From Trichosphaerium sp. ATCC 40318 (Eukaryota; Discosea; Flabellinia; Trichosidae): a stretch of 64,000 nt of DNA. The stretch spans positions 1-64,000 of the forward strand of contig JALMLS010000062.1 in the NCBI GenBank assembly GCA_038496445.1. Direction: 5' to 3'. Position numbers and translations under genes: made by a program. The notes beneath the pieces were generated by a model. That model was not told the origin of the DNA and did not search any database. It was given only the letters and a program-made list of their open reading frames with translations. Positions 34,260 through 45,157 of the stretch are shown here, piece by piece (the stretch's first letter is position 1; each line of letters opens with the position of its first letter).

Positions 34260-36198
34260 ATGCTTGGCTTGTCACTCGCCGAAAAGGCGCGTACGAAGTG
34301 TATTAATTATAAGAATGTGGCGCGCTTTTTAAATAAGTACACGAGGCGTACGTTATAATGCGACAGCGTAATTTGTACCTTACAAATCAATTTGTAGCTG
34401 CATTAGCTGATTTCGCCTCTTATATGGCTAAACAGTATCCCAGCCGTGATGCAACCGATATTACAAACGCTAAAACAAAATCTGGTTTCGTTCAAGCTTT
34501 GAAAAACGCATACTTCGTAAGAACACATACAATCAACTCTCATACGCTCATAGTATTTATTACGGCAACCAAAATACGCTTTAGTAGTTGACAGCTCTGT
34601 ACAACTCGCAATTTCTTCTATTTTCTGCTTTAGCGAACCCACACGCTAAGAAAATCTCTGCAGTCGCTTTTGGTGACACTTTCAACCGCTTTTACAAAAA
34701 AATAACTGAATACTTAGACAGAGGGAATTACACATGATGAGGCAGCGCACCTTGATCTAACGCGTACGGAATTCGCTATAAATAAGAACTGTGGCTTTTC
34801 TAACGGTTGTAGATTGTCAAAAATACAGCGGAAAGACTAAATCATGGTGTGCTCTTTCTCTCCAAATAGAGCCACAAAAAGGTGATCGTGGTCCTTCAAC
34901 AGATGAAAAGATACTGCTACGACAAATATATAACGAACTCACAGCATATTATGAGCATGTAAGTCAGAAAAATTGCAGAAAAGAAAAAAAAAATCAAGAA
35001 AAAAAAATTAGCTTTTTCTGACTTTTTATCTTTTTAGTATGTGAGCGCTAGCACTCTAGACGATGCTATATGGATACGCATAGTATTAGATAATGCTCAG
35101 TCACGTATTCCAACATCACGAGACGTTACCTACGTAAGAAAAGAAGTTTTTCTTTATTTTTAACTTACTTTTTTCTGCAGGTCGTTTTTTTCCCACATAC
35201 AAAATACTTACTGCTATCACGGAGAGCATCTGAGCAATATATACTGCATGCACTTAAAGGTATTTTTTTAAAAACTGCGGGAACTAGCGCCAGTAGCACG
35301 TTCACAACACTTGCGAATTTTTTTTCTTATCATTTTGTTTCGTATTTAATCACGTGCCTCTTGCTTGGTTGTATGTTTAATCTTATGTTTTTTTTTAGCT
35401 GCTTTGAAATGTAGTGATATTAAGGATTGCGAACTACAAACGAATAGCGTTGGTAAGAGCAAGAAACTGCGCAACAAATCTGTTGTTGGCAAAATTTTTT
35501 TTCCAATTTTCTGAAAACTTAAACCTTGTTTCTTTAGATGTCATGAAAGAATTATTACTACACCAGTACGTTTCACTCTATACATGTATATAATGAGGAG
35601 TTCTTACTTAACCTCTTTCAATAGACACAGTCAGGGCGCTCATAGAAAGCTACGGCGTAAAATGAAGTTCGATAATCCTTTGGACCGAAAGCCAAAGCGA
35701 CCAAAGTTGGAACCAAAGCCTAGCCCTGTTAAGAGAGATGATGCTGATATAATAAAAAAACGTAAAGAACATATAGAAAGACTTTTTGGTGAAGGAGACG
35801 AAGAACAACCAGCATTGAACCAAGCAAACTTTACGGTAAACTGAATTCACAATGCACATGTTCTCTTTGTTTTTTGAGATTTCTCTTTATCTTATAGTCT
35901 TTTATAGATGACTGGAAGGTTTCATGGTGGTGAGAGTGTAGGAACAACAACGGAGAGTGATTTTATGATAGGTGTTACATTGCGTGGACCGAATATCCTG
36001 GAAGGTATGTACACCTTGTTTCAAATTCTTGCGATACCACGTTTTTTTTGCCTACTCCTTTGTCGCTCACGTTTTTCTCTTTTACTAGGATTGAAAGATT
36101 TAGCAAAACAAGGCATAGCTGTTCCTCCCTTCCCAGACTTCCTTGCTAATTTACATTCATATGGATCAAATACAATGGAGCTCACTGAAAACACTTAG
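34260..36198 (+). CDS. CENPN: CENP-N/Chl4 inner-kinetochore protein
   Basis: CENP-N binds the CENP-A nucleosome within the constitutive centromere network. The start MLGLSLAEKARTK leads into FLNKYTR, which a 50-nt intron joins to PALADFASYMAKQYPSRDA, matching the N-terminal helical domain. The middle has DDAIWIRIVLDNAQSR and DVTYVVFFPHTKYLLLSRRA, closely resembling the AVWIRIAWG...TYVVYYSQTPY region of animal CENP-N. The C-terminal domain FMIGVTLRGPNILEGLKDLA followed by KQGIAVPPFPDFLANL is the family's (F)..G.n(V)leaLk.La..Gi...P signature. Between them is a basic linker (RKPKRPKLEPKPSPVKR). About 400 aa with at least nine introns; the exons around 34600-34860 are not fully resolved. Confidence 0.8.
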
Positions 36199-36283
36199 TA
36201 TGAAAATAGCCTTCTACTTTATCGGCTGTTCTCTCCAACCTTGTGTTGGATGATGTAAATAAACAAAACTTTTCTTGTATCTT

Positions 36284-36778
36284 TTATCGCATGGTAAGAT
36301 CCCCTGAAGAAGACAGTAGCTCATTCACGTCATCCCCAAGGTCGGGTTCTTGTATCGGCAATAGTGATTGGCTAAAGTTGGTGGGCTAGTTATGTTTCAT
36401 TGTCTGTAATGAACTCCAGCTTACCTACACCAACGAGCAGTACCAACGTAAATGCGATATTACTTCTCGCTCTTATATGATAAGCTTCTAGAGGGAAAAC
36501 TGGTTCAGTAATTGGGCGGTAACATTTTGGCATGTGTCAAAATGAAGTGTCAAAATGCGATCTTACCTCCATAACAAGCAATAGTTTAAAGTATGTAGAC
36601 AGCATTTTACAACGCGGCAAACTTCCTGCCAAATCTTCGTAGTAGATTGGATTTTGAACAACTTGGTTTTTTTCCGTATCAGTGTCCAGATAAGATAAGC
36701 CGTTGATACAAGCGTAATACCGTATACAATACGCAAGTCATCTTGTATGTGACATCGTATTGAACGGGTGAATGCCAT
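36284..36778 (-). CDS. Small membrane protein, unknown
   Basis: The start MAFTRSIRCHIQDDLR is followed by a hydrophobic helix (IVYGITLVSTAYLIWTLI), a basic loop, WQEVCRVVKCCLHTLNY, a GTAAGA donor, then LEAYHIRARSNIAFTLVLLV (second helix). The last exon begins near TNFSQSLLPIQEPDLG and ends in an acidic tail at TAA 36284-36286. About 130 aa with two or more membrane helices; exon joins are tentative. No family was recognised. It converges on CENP-N with about 85 bp between stops. Confidence 0.5.
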
Positions 36779-37167
36779 TTTTATACATCATAGCTGTTTT
36801 AAAGGTTTTATGCGCCAAAGATACAAACAGCTAGCGGGTGCGTTCACTAGGAATTGTGACATTTACACAGTTCCGGAAACATAACTGTCCAGTTCAAGAG
36901 TATGTGGCGCGTATGCTACCACGTACAAGGGATAGAGCTTGTAGTTTTTAGTTAATTCCTCTTTTAATTAGTAAAGAACTACCGTTACAGTACTACCTTG
37001 TCAGGCAAAAAAACGAGAACTACTAATAATAAACGATACGCTGTTTTTTTAGGGCATATCCCAGAATGTAAAGTCGAAGAAACAGAAAAAAAAAGTAGGC
37101 AATTAAGGAAGCCAGAAGTCAACGAAAAGAAAAAAAAAAAGCAAACAATAACAAGGCAATTAATGAT
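36779..37167. other. Divergent promoter spacer
   Basis: About 390 bp lie between the start codons of the small membrane-protein gene (-) and the F-box gene (+). It is AT-rich with A-runs near 37085-37140, and no gene is seen. Confidence 0.4.
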
Positions 37168-39261
37168 ATGTTGGTGATAGGGATTCGTTCCTTCTCCCCT
37201 CACCTTTCTACCGATAGATCTCGTCGGACTTTGCATGAAATTCAGTTTGCCCCTAGGCGAACGTCTCTGAAGCTATCAGCGCATAGAAAACCAAGAAAAA
37301 TAACACCTGCCCCTTCTAGACGAGCTTTTGTTTCATGTTCATTTTCCTCCTCAGGAAGCCTCAGTAGCGCCACAAGAGATACCTCACCCTTTGGTAGCTT
37401 GCCTTTCGATGTTGTATTCGATGTTATAAGCTATTTGAGCGTAAAAGAAACTCTAAACGTCAAACAAGTACGCAAATTTTTAAATAATACGAAAAAAAAA
37501 TAGTTGCGTCATATTACGCATCTGCTTTGGGGGGTGTTAAAATACTTGACGGCTAAATATTTATTTTTTGGAAACTGACATACGCCTTCAATTTATGCTG
37601 TTAATATTACCCTAAATATATTTTTATTAATACCTTACAGGTAAATAAGCGCTTTTATCTGATATTAGAACACCACACAATTTGGCACATGTTATTTCAT
37701 ACACACTTCCCTAAAAAGCTCAGAAAGCAACGTTTTACGAAGAACACAGTAGATTTAGACTTTCAAAAATTATGTAAACAAATGGGTGCGGAAAATAGTA
37801 AAATTTTTTTTTAAATGGCTCTGTGGGCTTTTCAATCACCTTTTCTGTTCCCTACACAGTCGTGAAAATCACACGAGGAGCGTATCGGAAAATACAAAAC
37901 AAGGCAAAGGCGGAGAAAACAATTCCAATTTGAAGTTTTTTGATTTTTTTTTTTCAACAAAAAAAAAAAGCCTGTAATTGAATTGTAGGCCTACTGCGGT
38001 TCTTCTTATACCTTTCTTTATTACTTACAAATTTATTTAAACAGTATGTGATGCTCCAAATACAAGTAACAGCCTTCGCGCTCGGCCTATCTTAGATGTC
38101 ATGTTCTATTACTGTCGTGTTGGTGAACGTATGCTGGGCGAGAAGACAGAGCGATTGATGAGTCCAACTTCTCGCGTGGTACGTTTTTTTTTTTGTTTAC
38201 GACGTTTTGCAGTTTTTGAACGCAAACATTTCTCTGGATCTATTTAATACGCCTACAATAACCTTAATTTAGTCGTAGTGCTCTTTTATTAATTTTTGTA
38301 GACTTTGTTTTTCTTTTTTTTTTTTTTGGTTTCAATTGCTTACGTTCTTCTTTAGCCTAATATCTTTCCTGGACTCAACTTCTATGTAACTACACGGTCA
38401 TTTAGACAAGCACAAACAATTAAGCTTTTAATTCTGCACGCCAATAACGAGTACTACACATGCCTTCAACAGTGGGGTGGTATTCCACGAGGTACAACGC
38501 CAATTAAAGCATTCATATGGCCGGACGAGTATAAATGTAGCTTTAACAATGATACGTTTTTAACTTTTGATGACGAGACGGATATCACTTCTATAGCCCA
38601 ATTACCTCATCTTAAAACATTCCCACTTCACCAGACAATACATAAATGGCTTTTGCTTTACGCGAGACTTGGGATTTTGCATGGTTATTTCGCCCAAAAA
38701 ATATTTCAGCTACTTTGCGCTATACACACGCCCACAGGTGGTAGTTATGCTTATCGATACCCAAACAAATTCTATACTGCAGAAGCTTTGAAGAACCCTG
38801 ATTTAAAGATTTTCACGTGTTCCAAAACTCTTTTTAAAAGCACACAGCAGGCATTGGATAAAGAAACAGATCATTATTATTTCAAGCAAGCAAACGGTAA
38901 GTTTTTGTAGAGTAGGAAGCTGTTGGACCAAAAGAGCTATTACAATCTTTTTTTTTTGCAGTTTTTCTCAGTCTGAATGAAAAAACGTTTTTACGATAAT
39001 TTTTTTGTAGATCAGCTTTATTTGTAAGCCCAAAGTTTTATTTTGCCTACACTATAGCGTTATTCTTGTGTCTAACCTTTTTTTGTTTTAACAGGTAAGC
39101 TCGTTATTAAACTATACTGGTTTGACTCTATTGGAAGAGATGGTTGGTATGGTGGATATGATAAGCACCTTTGGCGTCTTACGTTAACGGTTACGCGTAA
39201 ACAATGGACTTTTGATAAAACTTCGATTTGGCACTTTCGCCGACGAGGTTTACACATGTAG
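37168..39261 (+). CDS. F-box protein with uncharacterised C-terminal domain
   Basis: A Ser/Arg-rich N-terminus (RRTLHEIQFAPRR...) leads to the F-box FGSLPFDVVFDVISYLSVKE, with TLNVKQ continuing over an intron into VNKRFYLILEHHTIWHMLFH. That is the usual L-P-x(n)-V-xxx-(Y/F)L-S ... V-(C/N)K-R-F ... W pattern that binds Skp1 in SCF ubiquitin ligases. The rest (about 300 aa) includes NIFPGLNFYVTTRSFRQAQT, CLQQWGGIPRGTTPI and a C-terminal beta-rich part (KLVIKLYWFDSIGRDGWYGG, ...TRKQWTFDKTSIWHF). I do not recognise it as a known substrate-binding domain. Introns are longer than usual here (up to about 170 nt). Confidence 0.78.
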
Positions 39262-40091
39262 ATTAACGACACATACACTCACACACATTTTGCTTGGTTC
39301 AAGCAAATAAAAAAAAAAACGAACAAAACGAAAAAGAAAAAGTACCTCCGACTGTCGACAATACCAGACGCGTTTTCTGTTTATTGTAATTTCTGGGATA
39401 TAACTTTACGCGTTTTCAGCCGGATTTGTATTTCTGTTTTCATTGAGGTACATTAACGATGTTTCTTCTTTGGCCTGGCAGGGACGTCTCGCTCTTGCCG
39501 CCAAAAAAGAAATAAAAAAAAAAAATCACACACCCAACCCCTTCACGGGATAACGACGATTGTAAATAAAATTTGCTATAATATTACTACCAGGGTATTC
39601 GTTTTGTTCTCCTTGTACAAAATAGGGCGAATTAGTTTATGTGTCACACAATGTATCGTTCAATGTGTTTTATTTTTTCTGCCTTTTTGCTGTCTTTTTT
39701 TAAGGTGGGCCGTAGAGGCTTGTATTTGTATTTGTAGTTTAGTCGTACATGACATCAACATTGTTGGCAAAGTGCACTATTTATTTTTAACACAAACCAC
39801 GGATAAGGTTCACCTTCATTTTGTCACGTGCGATAATGTCAGGAAAGCGTACTCTCGTATTCTTGAAAGTGTAGGCATGTTTGAGTTATCCTGATATCGT
39901 AGGCAGTGGGAGTACTCGTTACTCGAAAAAAACTACTACAACACGTGATGAGCCTAAGCCGTTTCGCAGTACAAGCTTTGGCTCTAGTGTTTAAAGTATT
40001 AAAAGGCGAGTATTGACAAATAGAATCTTTTCATTGCGACAACAAATACTCAAGCCAGAGACTATTTTAAACTAAAAGGCGAATTTATTGT
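39262..40091. other. Spacer with a possible unassigned terminal exon
   Basis: About 830 bp lie between the F-box gene and the convergent secreted propeller gene. At about 39735-39894 the plus strand reads SLVVHDINIVGKVHYLFLTQ onward and ends ESVGMFELS-stop. This looks like the last exon of a small gene whose upstream exons I could not join. An ATG-started ORF from 39604 passes through the same frame with an implausible hydrophobic start. A CACGTG lies at 39824 and another near 39941. Confidence 0.3.
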
Positions 40092-41213
40092 TTATTCGTT
40101 ACCACTTGCCCATGCCTGACTACTACCGATGGAGATTAATCTACTGCGCCCGTATCCAACAGCAAAAACTTGTGTATAGTGGTCTCCTGATCCAATGTGC
40201 CAATTACCAATCAATCCATTACCATTATTTCCACTTACATATGTCCACTGGTTGTTCACTAACTTCATCGTTTGCGAATGACCGTTATGATTAATAACCA
40301 CAACAGAATCAGTAGGTGAAAATGAAGACACGTCAAAGTCTCCAGCAAGGAAGCGATCGCTAGCCTGAATGTACCACGAACCGATAAGACCTCCATGTCC
40401 GCCTTCTGCATAAACAAACTTTTTGGTGTTTCCATCAAATCTCATAGTATGATGCCATCCGTTTGGGTTTAAAGCTAAGAGATCCTCAGCTGGAGCATTA
40501 TAGAAGCTTCCTACAACGTAATGGTCGTTTGAATTGATCACCCACCAGTATATTTGTCCTGTTGTTGTACTTGATAGGATATCCCAGTTATTTGTAATTC
40601 TGTTATATTTCATCACGTGACACCCACTGGATTTAATGAGAGCGACGTATGTTGAAGGATTAGGGTTGATTACTTCGAACATGCCCGAAATAAGCTTATC
40701 TGAAGAAGAAATGTCGCCGTTCGATGCGTATTGTATTTGTGTCCAAGTGAAGCCATCAACATTGAATTGAGGGGTATATTCGAGCTTGAGAGTTGCGTAT
40801 CTACCGTCAGGGTTTGCTGCGAGTAGAGATTTACGTCCTGCACTATCGAAGTATCCTGAGACATATTTGTCGTTCCACTTTGTTGGCCATGAACCGATTG
40901 ACATTCCCCCGCTTTCCGCAGCTCGCCACTCCTTTGTAGCATCGTCGATGTAAGCTAACATCCACTTTTTACCAGGCTTTATAAACAGAGTGAAAGCACC
41001 GTGGTTGGTGGAAGAGAGGTATTCCATTGGAATGAATTTATCTCCTGAACCAACATTCCATGTTATAGTTGTATATGGTCCGTTCGGGTGAAAATACCTT
41101 TGGTATCTCTTTGCCACAATCTGGTTACCACTTGCGTGTGTTTGCCAGTAGCCATAGATACTTGTAGTAGCACATAAGAGAATTAGGAGGGGTATACAGA
41201 CGTGTTGCTTCAT
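40092..41213 (-). CDS. Secreted beta-propeller-like repeat protein, intronless
   Basis: A single exon of 373 codons. The ATG at 41213 is preferred because it starts a signal peptide (MKQHVCIPLLILLCATTSIYG); the upstream in-frame ATG at 41282 would bury it behind a basic stretch. The mature part consists of about six repeats of 45-50 aa with the theme (I/L)GSWxIxxxDxYxxGxF......DLLALNPNGxxxTM......W.Y, resembling FG-GAP/VCBS-type propeller blades. It is probably an extracellular binding protein. Nearly all neighbours carry many introns, so absence of introns over 1.1 kb is striking. Gene transfer from bacteria or retroposition are possible explanations (inference). The start is 92 bp from a divergent ORF. 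Confidence 0.82.
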   Translation of the reverse strand: MKQHVCIPLLILLCATTSIYGYWQTHASGNQIVAKRYQRYFHPNGPYTTITWNVGSGDKFIPMEYLSSTNHGAFTLFIKPGKKWMLAYIDDATKEWRAAESGGMSIGSWPTKWNDKYVSGYFDSAGRKSLLAANPDGRYATLKLEYTPQFNVDGFTWTQIQYASNGDISSSDKLISGMFEVINPNPSTYVALIKSSGCHVMKYNRITNNWDILSSTTTGQIYWWVINSNDHYVVGSFYNAPAEDLLALNPNGWHHTMRFDGNTKKFVYAEGGHGGLIGSWYIQASDRFLAGDFDVSSFSPTDSVVVINHNGHSQTMKLVNNQWTYVSGNNGNGLIGNWHIGSGDHYTQVFAVGYGRSRLISIGSSQAWASGNE

Positions 41214-41305
41214 TTGTCTTGAGCCTTTTTGTTTACGTTCTTGCTGTTTTTGAACATGTGATTTTTCATTTTTAGCGCACAATCAGTGATTACTTCACGT
41301 GAAAG

Positions 41306-41700
41306 ATGTCTCGAGAAAAAAACGTGTCAATTACTTTTGGGAACCTTGTAGGAGTTTCAGCCCAAAAAGTCGCATCTGTCAAGGTAAATGGGGGAAGACT
41401 TTAGGCAAGTGGAAATTTACATGCTTGTATTTTTGCGAAACACAGTGTTCTTACATTTATCGGGGTTTTTGGAATGCGTTCCACATTGAGTTTTGGGTAC
41501 TCAGTCTACGACTCCAAAAAGTAACTGGGTAAGGATACTTTGGTCTGGAAGGTGGCTGTCTATAATAGACATTCCAGGGGTTGTAGAAATTAGCAAAAAA
41601 TACGTTCACAGATTCAAAGAAAACAGAACGCGGACGTAAAAAGTTAGGATGCTTTAGAGGAAAAGATCTTGCAACTTTTGTCAGAATAGTAAGCGGGTAA
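41306..41700 (+). CDS. Possible short spliced membrane protein
   Basis: A tentative gene. MSREKNVSITFGNLVGVSAQ...VK would join, over a 21-nt intron (GTAAAT...CTTTAG), ASGNLHACIFAKHSVLTFIG with STLSFGYSVYDSKK. After a 31-nt AAG-ending intron the frame reads WLSIIDIPGVVEISKKYVH, and a 22-nt intron leads to GKDLATFVRIVSG-stop. Glycine spacing and the GYSV-D motif faintly recall FUN14-family mitochondrial proteins, but the usual C-terminal helix is missing. Each intron is extremely short, so the model may be wrong. Confidence 0.25.
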
Positions 41701-42144
41701 AAAAAATACCCTTTTCTTTCGTGACAACTACAAACCGTCAACACGATGGATGGAAACTTGCAGATATCTGTAAATTCAGCATTTATTTTTGAGTTAAATT
41801 CAAAGACTGTCTAATTTTAGCTAGAGTGAACTATTCAAACATCTTGTGTTGGCCTTAGGATGTACTACCAAAATGCTTTACGCTCTATAGAATAGTTGTT
41901 TGTTCACTTACATTTCTATTCATTCAAATCTACTTTCTTGTCCCCAACATGTAGGAAGACTTTGCTTTTTATTAATTCATGGGATGGGAAAACACCCGCG
42001 AAGAATGAATAGAGGTGTAAGCGTCGTTTGGTGGAAAAACAAGCACCTCATGGAAATCACGTGAAAACGTAAAAAAGAAAAAACACTAGATACTGCATTT
42101 ACAACGTAGTGCAGTTTCTGAAGTTTTTTATTTGGCTACCTAGT

Positions 42145-42948
42145 TTAGAGCATACCACCGTCAACACCGAAATGAGCTGAAGTAATAAAGTTACTATTGT
42201 CAGACATAAGGAAAATAATCATCTGAGCAATTTCACCATTGTAAGAAGTCTCTTTCATTGTCTTTGCGTTACTAAAAAAGAGTGTTACAACAAAAAGGAG
42301 GTCGTGTGAAACTAAACAACACGTACCCTGTACAGCCTTAAAAGCTTCTTCAGGCATGCCACCACCAAAGAGATCAGTTTCGACAGGTCCAGGACGAATT
42401 GAGTTAACGCGAATACCTACTTCGGCTGTTTCTTTTGCAAACATTACGAAAATCGTCACGTGTTGTGTCTAGTAAAATTAGAACTCGCCCTTGTCATAGC
42501 ATCTACGGCATCTTTGCTAGCTGCATATGAAGAGAATCCAGAATACGCTAAAGAATGAAAATATGTAAAACGAGTATGTTAATGACACTACCAGTTCGAA
42601 AGTGCGCTTCCGTAATGCGCATGAACTATTGTTTACAATGCTACCTTGTGGTTGCTGCTTCTTCATCTGCTCAATTTGGTACTTATTTCAAAGATAAGTG
42701 CCCTCAATATTAACAGGGTAGATCTTCTAATCATCCATGTAAACAAGCGTTCGTTTCAAAGAACAAACTAGGACTAGCAGACGTACATCAGGTTGCTCTT
42801 CAGCAACACTGTCAATTAGTGTAACGCCACCGTAAATTCCATCATTGTTGAACTGAAGTAGCACCGGTGACTTGGAAATCAACGGATGTTGTATCATAAA
42901 GCCAATAATACAAATACTATGCGTTACAATCAAGTAGAAAAGAGGCAA
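42145..42948 (-). pseudogene. Decayed short-chain dehydrogenase/reductase
   Basis: Several classical SDR motifs can be read on the minus strand in order: FNNDGIYGGVTLIDSVAEE (NNAG-like), KIYPVNIEGTYL, KKQQPQGSIVNNSS, SGFSSYAASKDAVDAMTRA (catalytic YxxxK), VGIRVNSIRPGPVETDLFGG and MIIFLMSDNSNFITSAHF with GVDGGML at the end. The Rossmann TGxxxGIG motif and first strand are missing upstream. An in-frame TGA follows GTYL without a splice that removes it, and the join between MTRAS and the next block does not keep frame. I read it as a truncated, inactivated copy; an assembly error cannot be excluded. Confidence 0.65.
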
Positions 42949-43103
42949 TTCCTCCGCTCAAAACTCAAAATAACATGTGTCAAAATACAAGAAGCAAATA
43001 AACTATGTCCGGACAAATAACAAATTAAAATGAAGAAAAAAAGAAGAAAAAAAACCACATGATTGCTTAGAATCAACGAAACTATGAACAAGTTGAATGT
43101 TTA

Positions 43104-44982
43104 TTAGATCGCAATGAGTACAAGAATGATGATCGAAATAACGTTGGCAATGATACGGGTTGTAGTACTTGGAGGAGCAGTACCTCCCATTGGAGAAACA
43201 GGTCCAGCGGTAGGCATATCAGTAGTCGTTGAATTACCTCCAGTTGGTACAGTTGTATTTGACATGCCTGTTGGCGATTCTACAGCCATTGGTGCTTGTG
43301 GTTCTTGGCTTGGAGCGTCAGTTGGGGCCTCAGTTGGAGGAGGAGGGCAAAACCATGGATCGTTTTCAATGACAATAAGAGATGACGTTGTATTGCAGTC
43401 TTCTGGCATTCTTTCGCTTTGAGTTGCTACCTAATATCAAGCTTTAGTATAAACTCTTTGGCTCTTTTTTGTAAAGAGTACGTACTATTCCAAATCCACA
43501 AGGAGGTACAGATACAAACGTGATATCTGGATGTGTTGCGAGGTAGCCGCTATCATATTCTTGCTCAGTTACAGTTCCATTAGCTGATATGACTGCAACA
43601 TGAGTTTCGGTATCGTTATCATGAACATAGGCAACAATAAAAGCGCTTTTTGGAGAGTATCCATTTGTTATTGAGTAGGTTGAAACGACATGCTCATTGG
43701 AGATATTGTGCTTTCCAAGAATTGTAAAAGTTCCATTTTCCGCGCAATCAACAGTAAACCGTACAAGTCTTAGTCGTGTGGTAGCAGGTTTTACCCCAAC
43801 TACGGATCCATACAGCAGACCATATTGACCTGAAGCAGCATCGTATGCGAGGTCCATAACGTTAGAAATTTCTTCAGGCGATACATCGAGTAACACAGTG
43901 TCCTCGAAAGCCTGTAAAGAAAATTAGTTACAAACAAAGCTTCATTTTGTTGGCGTACGTTCAAGTCAGTTGTTATGTCTGTTGCTGTAACAAGTACTTC
44001 TCCTTTGGCACCCGTACTCGATGTTTTAAATGCTACTACAACGCAAGTTCCACCAAGAGCCATAGTACTTCCGTCTGCGGATAACATGGATGCTATAAAA
44101 AAAACACGTTAGCTTTTTTTACAGTTTTCACAAACAAATCTTACCTGGGTCACCAATTTGTGTTTGACCATTTTTTGAGTTGATAACAAAGGGAAGTAGA
44201 GAGTATTCGGTTAACGCAACGTATAAAGTTGAAATAGGTTCGTAAATAAAGCCAGCTGATACAGGGTCACCCATAGGTAACGTAATAGCCTCAGATACGT
44301 AAAAGAAAGGCTGTTTAAAACAGTTAGAAATAAAAACAAGGCAACATCACAAAACCGCATACTGGAGAAGCTGTGTCGTTAAAATGAACGAGACGCATTT
44401 CACACTGTGCCGCGTATCCTCGCTTGAACACACTATTCTCACAAGCCAATATTGCGAACTCGTTATCTCCATGTAGAACTCCGACAGGGTAAAAAGCGCC
44501 ACCAGGTCTAACAGTGAACGTTGTTGCGTTTCCTGCAGCAATATCTAAAAAAGATGAGGTTTTTGAAAAGAAACTGTGTCACGTGTTATTTTTAATGCTT
44601 TGATCTATTACGTACCATTGTGGCTTCCTAGTACGATAGAGTACCCATCATTGATTTGAGGCACTTGAGAGCGCTTGTTTTGTGTCGGTGGGTTTGTCGA
44701 TGGCATTTTAATGTCTGTCTTGAGCTCTGAAACAACAATAACTGTTTGACCGAAACCTTGTATGTCTCCAACAGCAACATAAGGGCGCCCAATATTCTCG
44801 TTGTAACTGCTGTTGAGTAGAGGCTCTACATATAGCTCTCGGAGGTCGGCCCACTGATTAAAACCCTTTGCAGCGTGCACTGTAGAGTGTTAAAATTAGA
44901 ACAAAGAAGCTCTAGATACAACAAACAACGTACCCGAAAAGATGAAGGCAAAGAAGCAAATGATAATTGATAATTTAATCAT
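43104..44982 (-). CDS. Stalked surface protein, probably GPI-anchored
   Basis: About 530 aa: signal peptide MIKLSIIICFFAFIFS, then a large ectodomain with many N-glycosylation sequons (NSSY, NATT, NDTE, NTTS). It ends in a cysteine pair region (PPCGFGIV...ERMPEDCN), a Pro/Thr/Ser-rich stalk (PTEAPTDAPSQEPQAPM) and a terminal hydrophobic stretch (IIANVISIIILVLIAI) reaching the stop, which is the GPI-signal layout. Ectodomain motifs such as GRPYVAVGDIQGFGQTVIVV and NVMDLAYDAASGQYGLLYGS suggest a beta-propeller, but no family was recognised. Architecture matches the stalked cyclotransferase at 14285-15916. Seven or so short introns. Confidence 0.78.
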
Positions 44983-45157
44983 GGATACGTGTATTTGCTG
45001 GTATGTTTTTTGAGATTATAATTATGGTTTTGTGTTAAACTATGTGAATTTTTTTTTTGATTTGTGTACAAGTTTAGATTACTACAATTCATGTTTCTGA
45101 TATGCTGTCGGTTAAAAATGACATAAAGAGGATAATGTTATAACATGAAGAGTACAT

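Noticed and set aside
43114-43422. 102-codon plus-strand frame rich in Gly and Val
   Set aside because: Antisense shadow of the Pro/Thr stalk of the surface protein.
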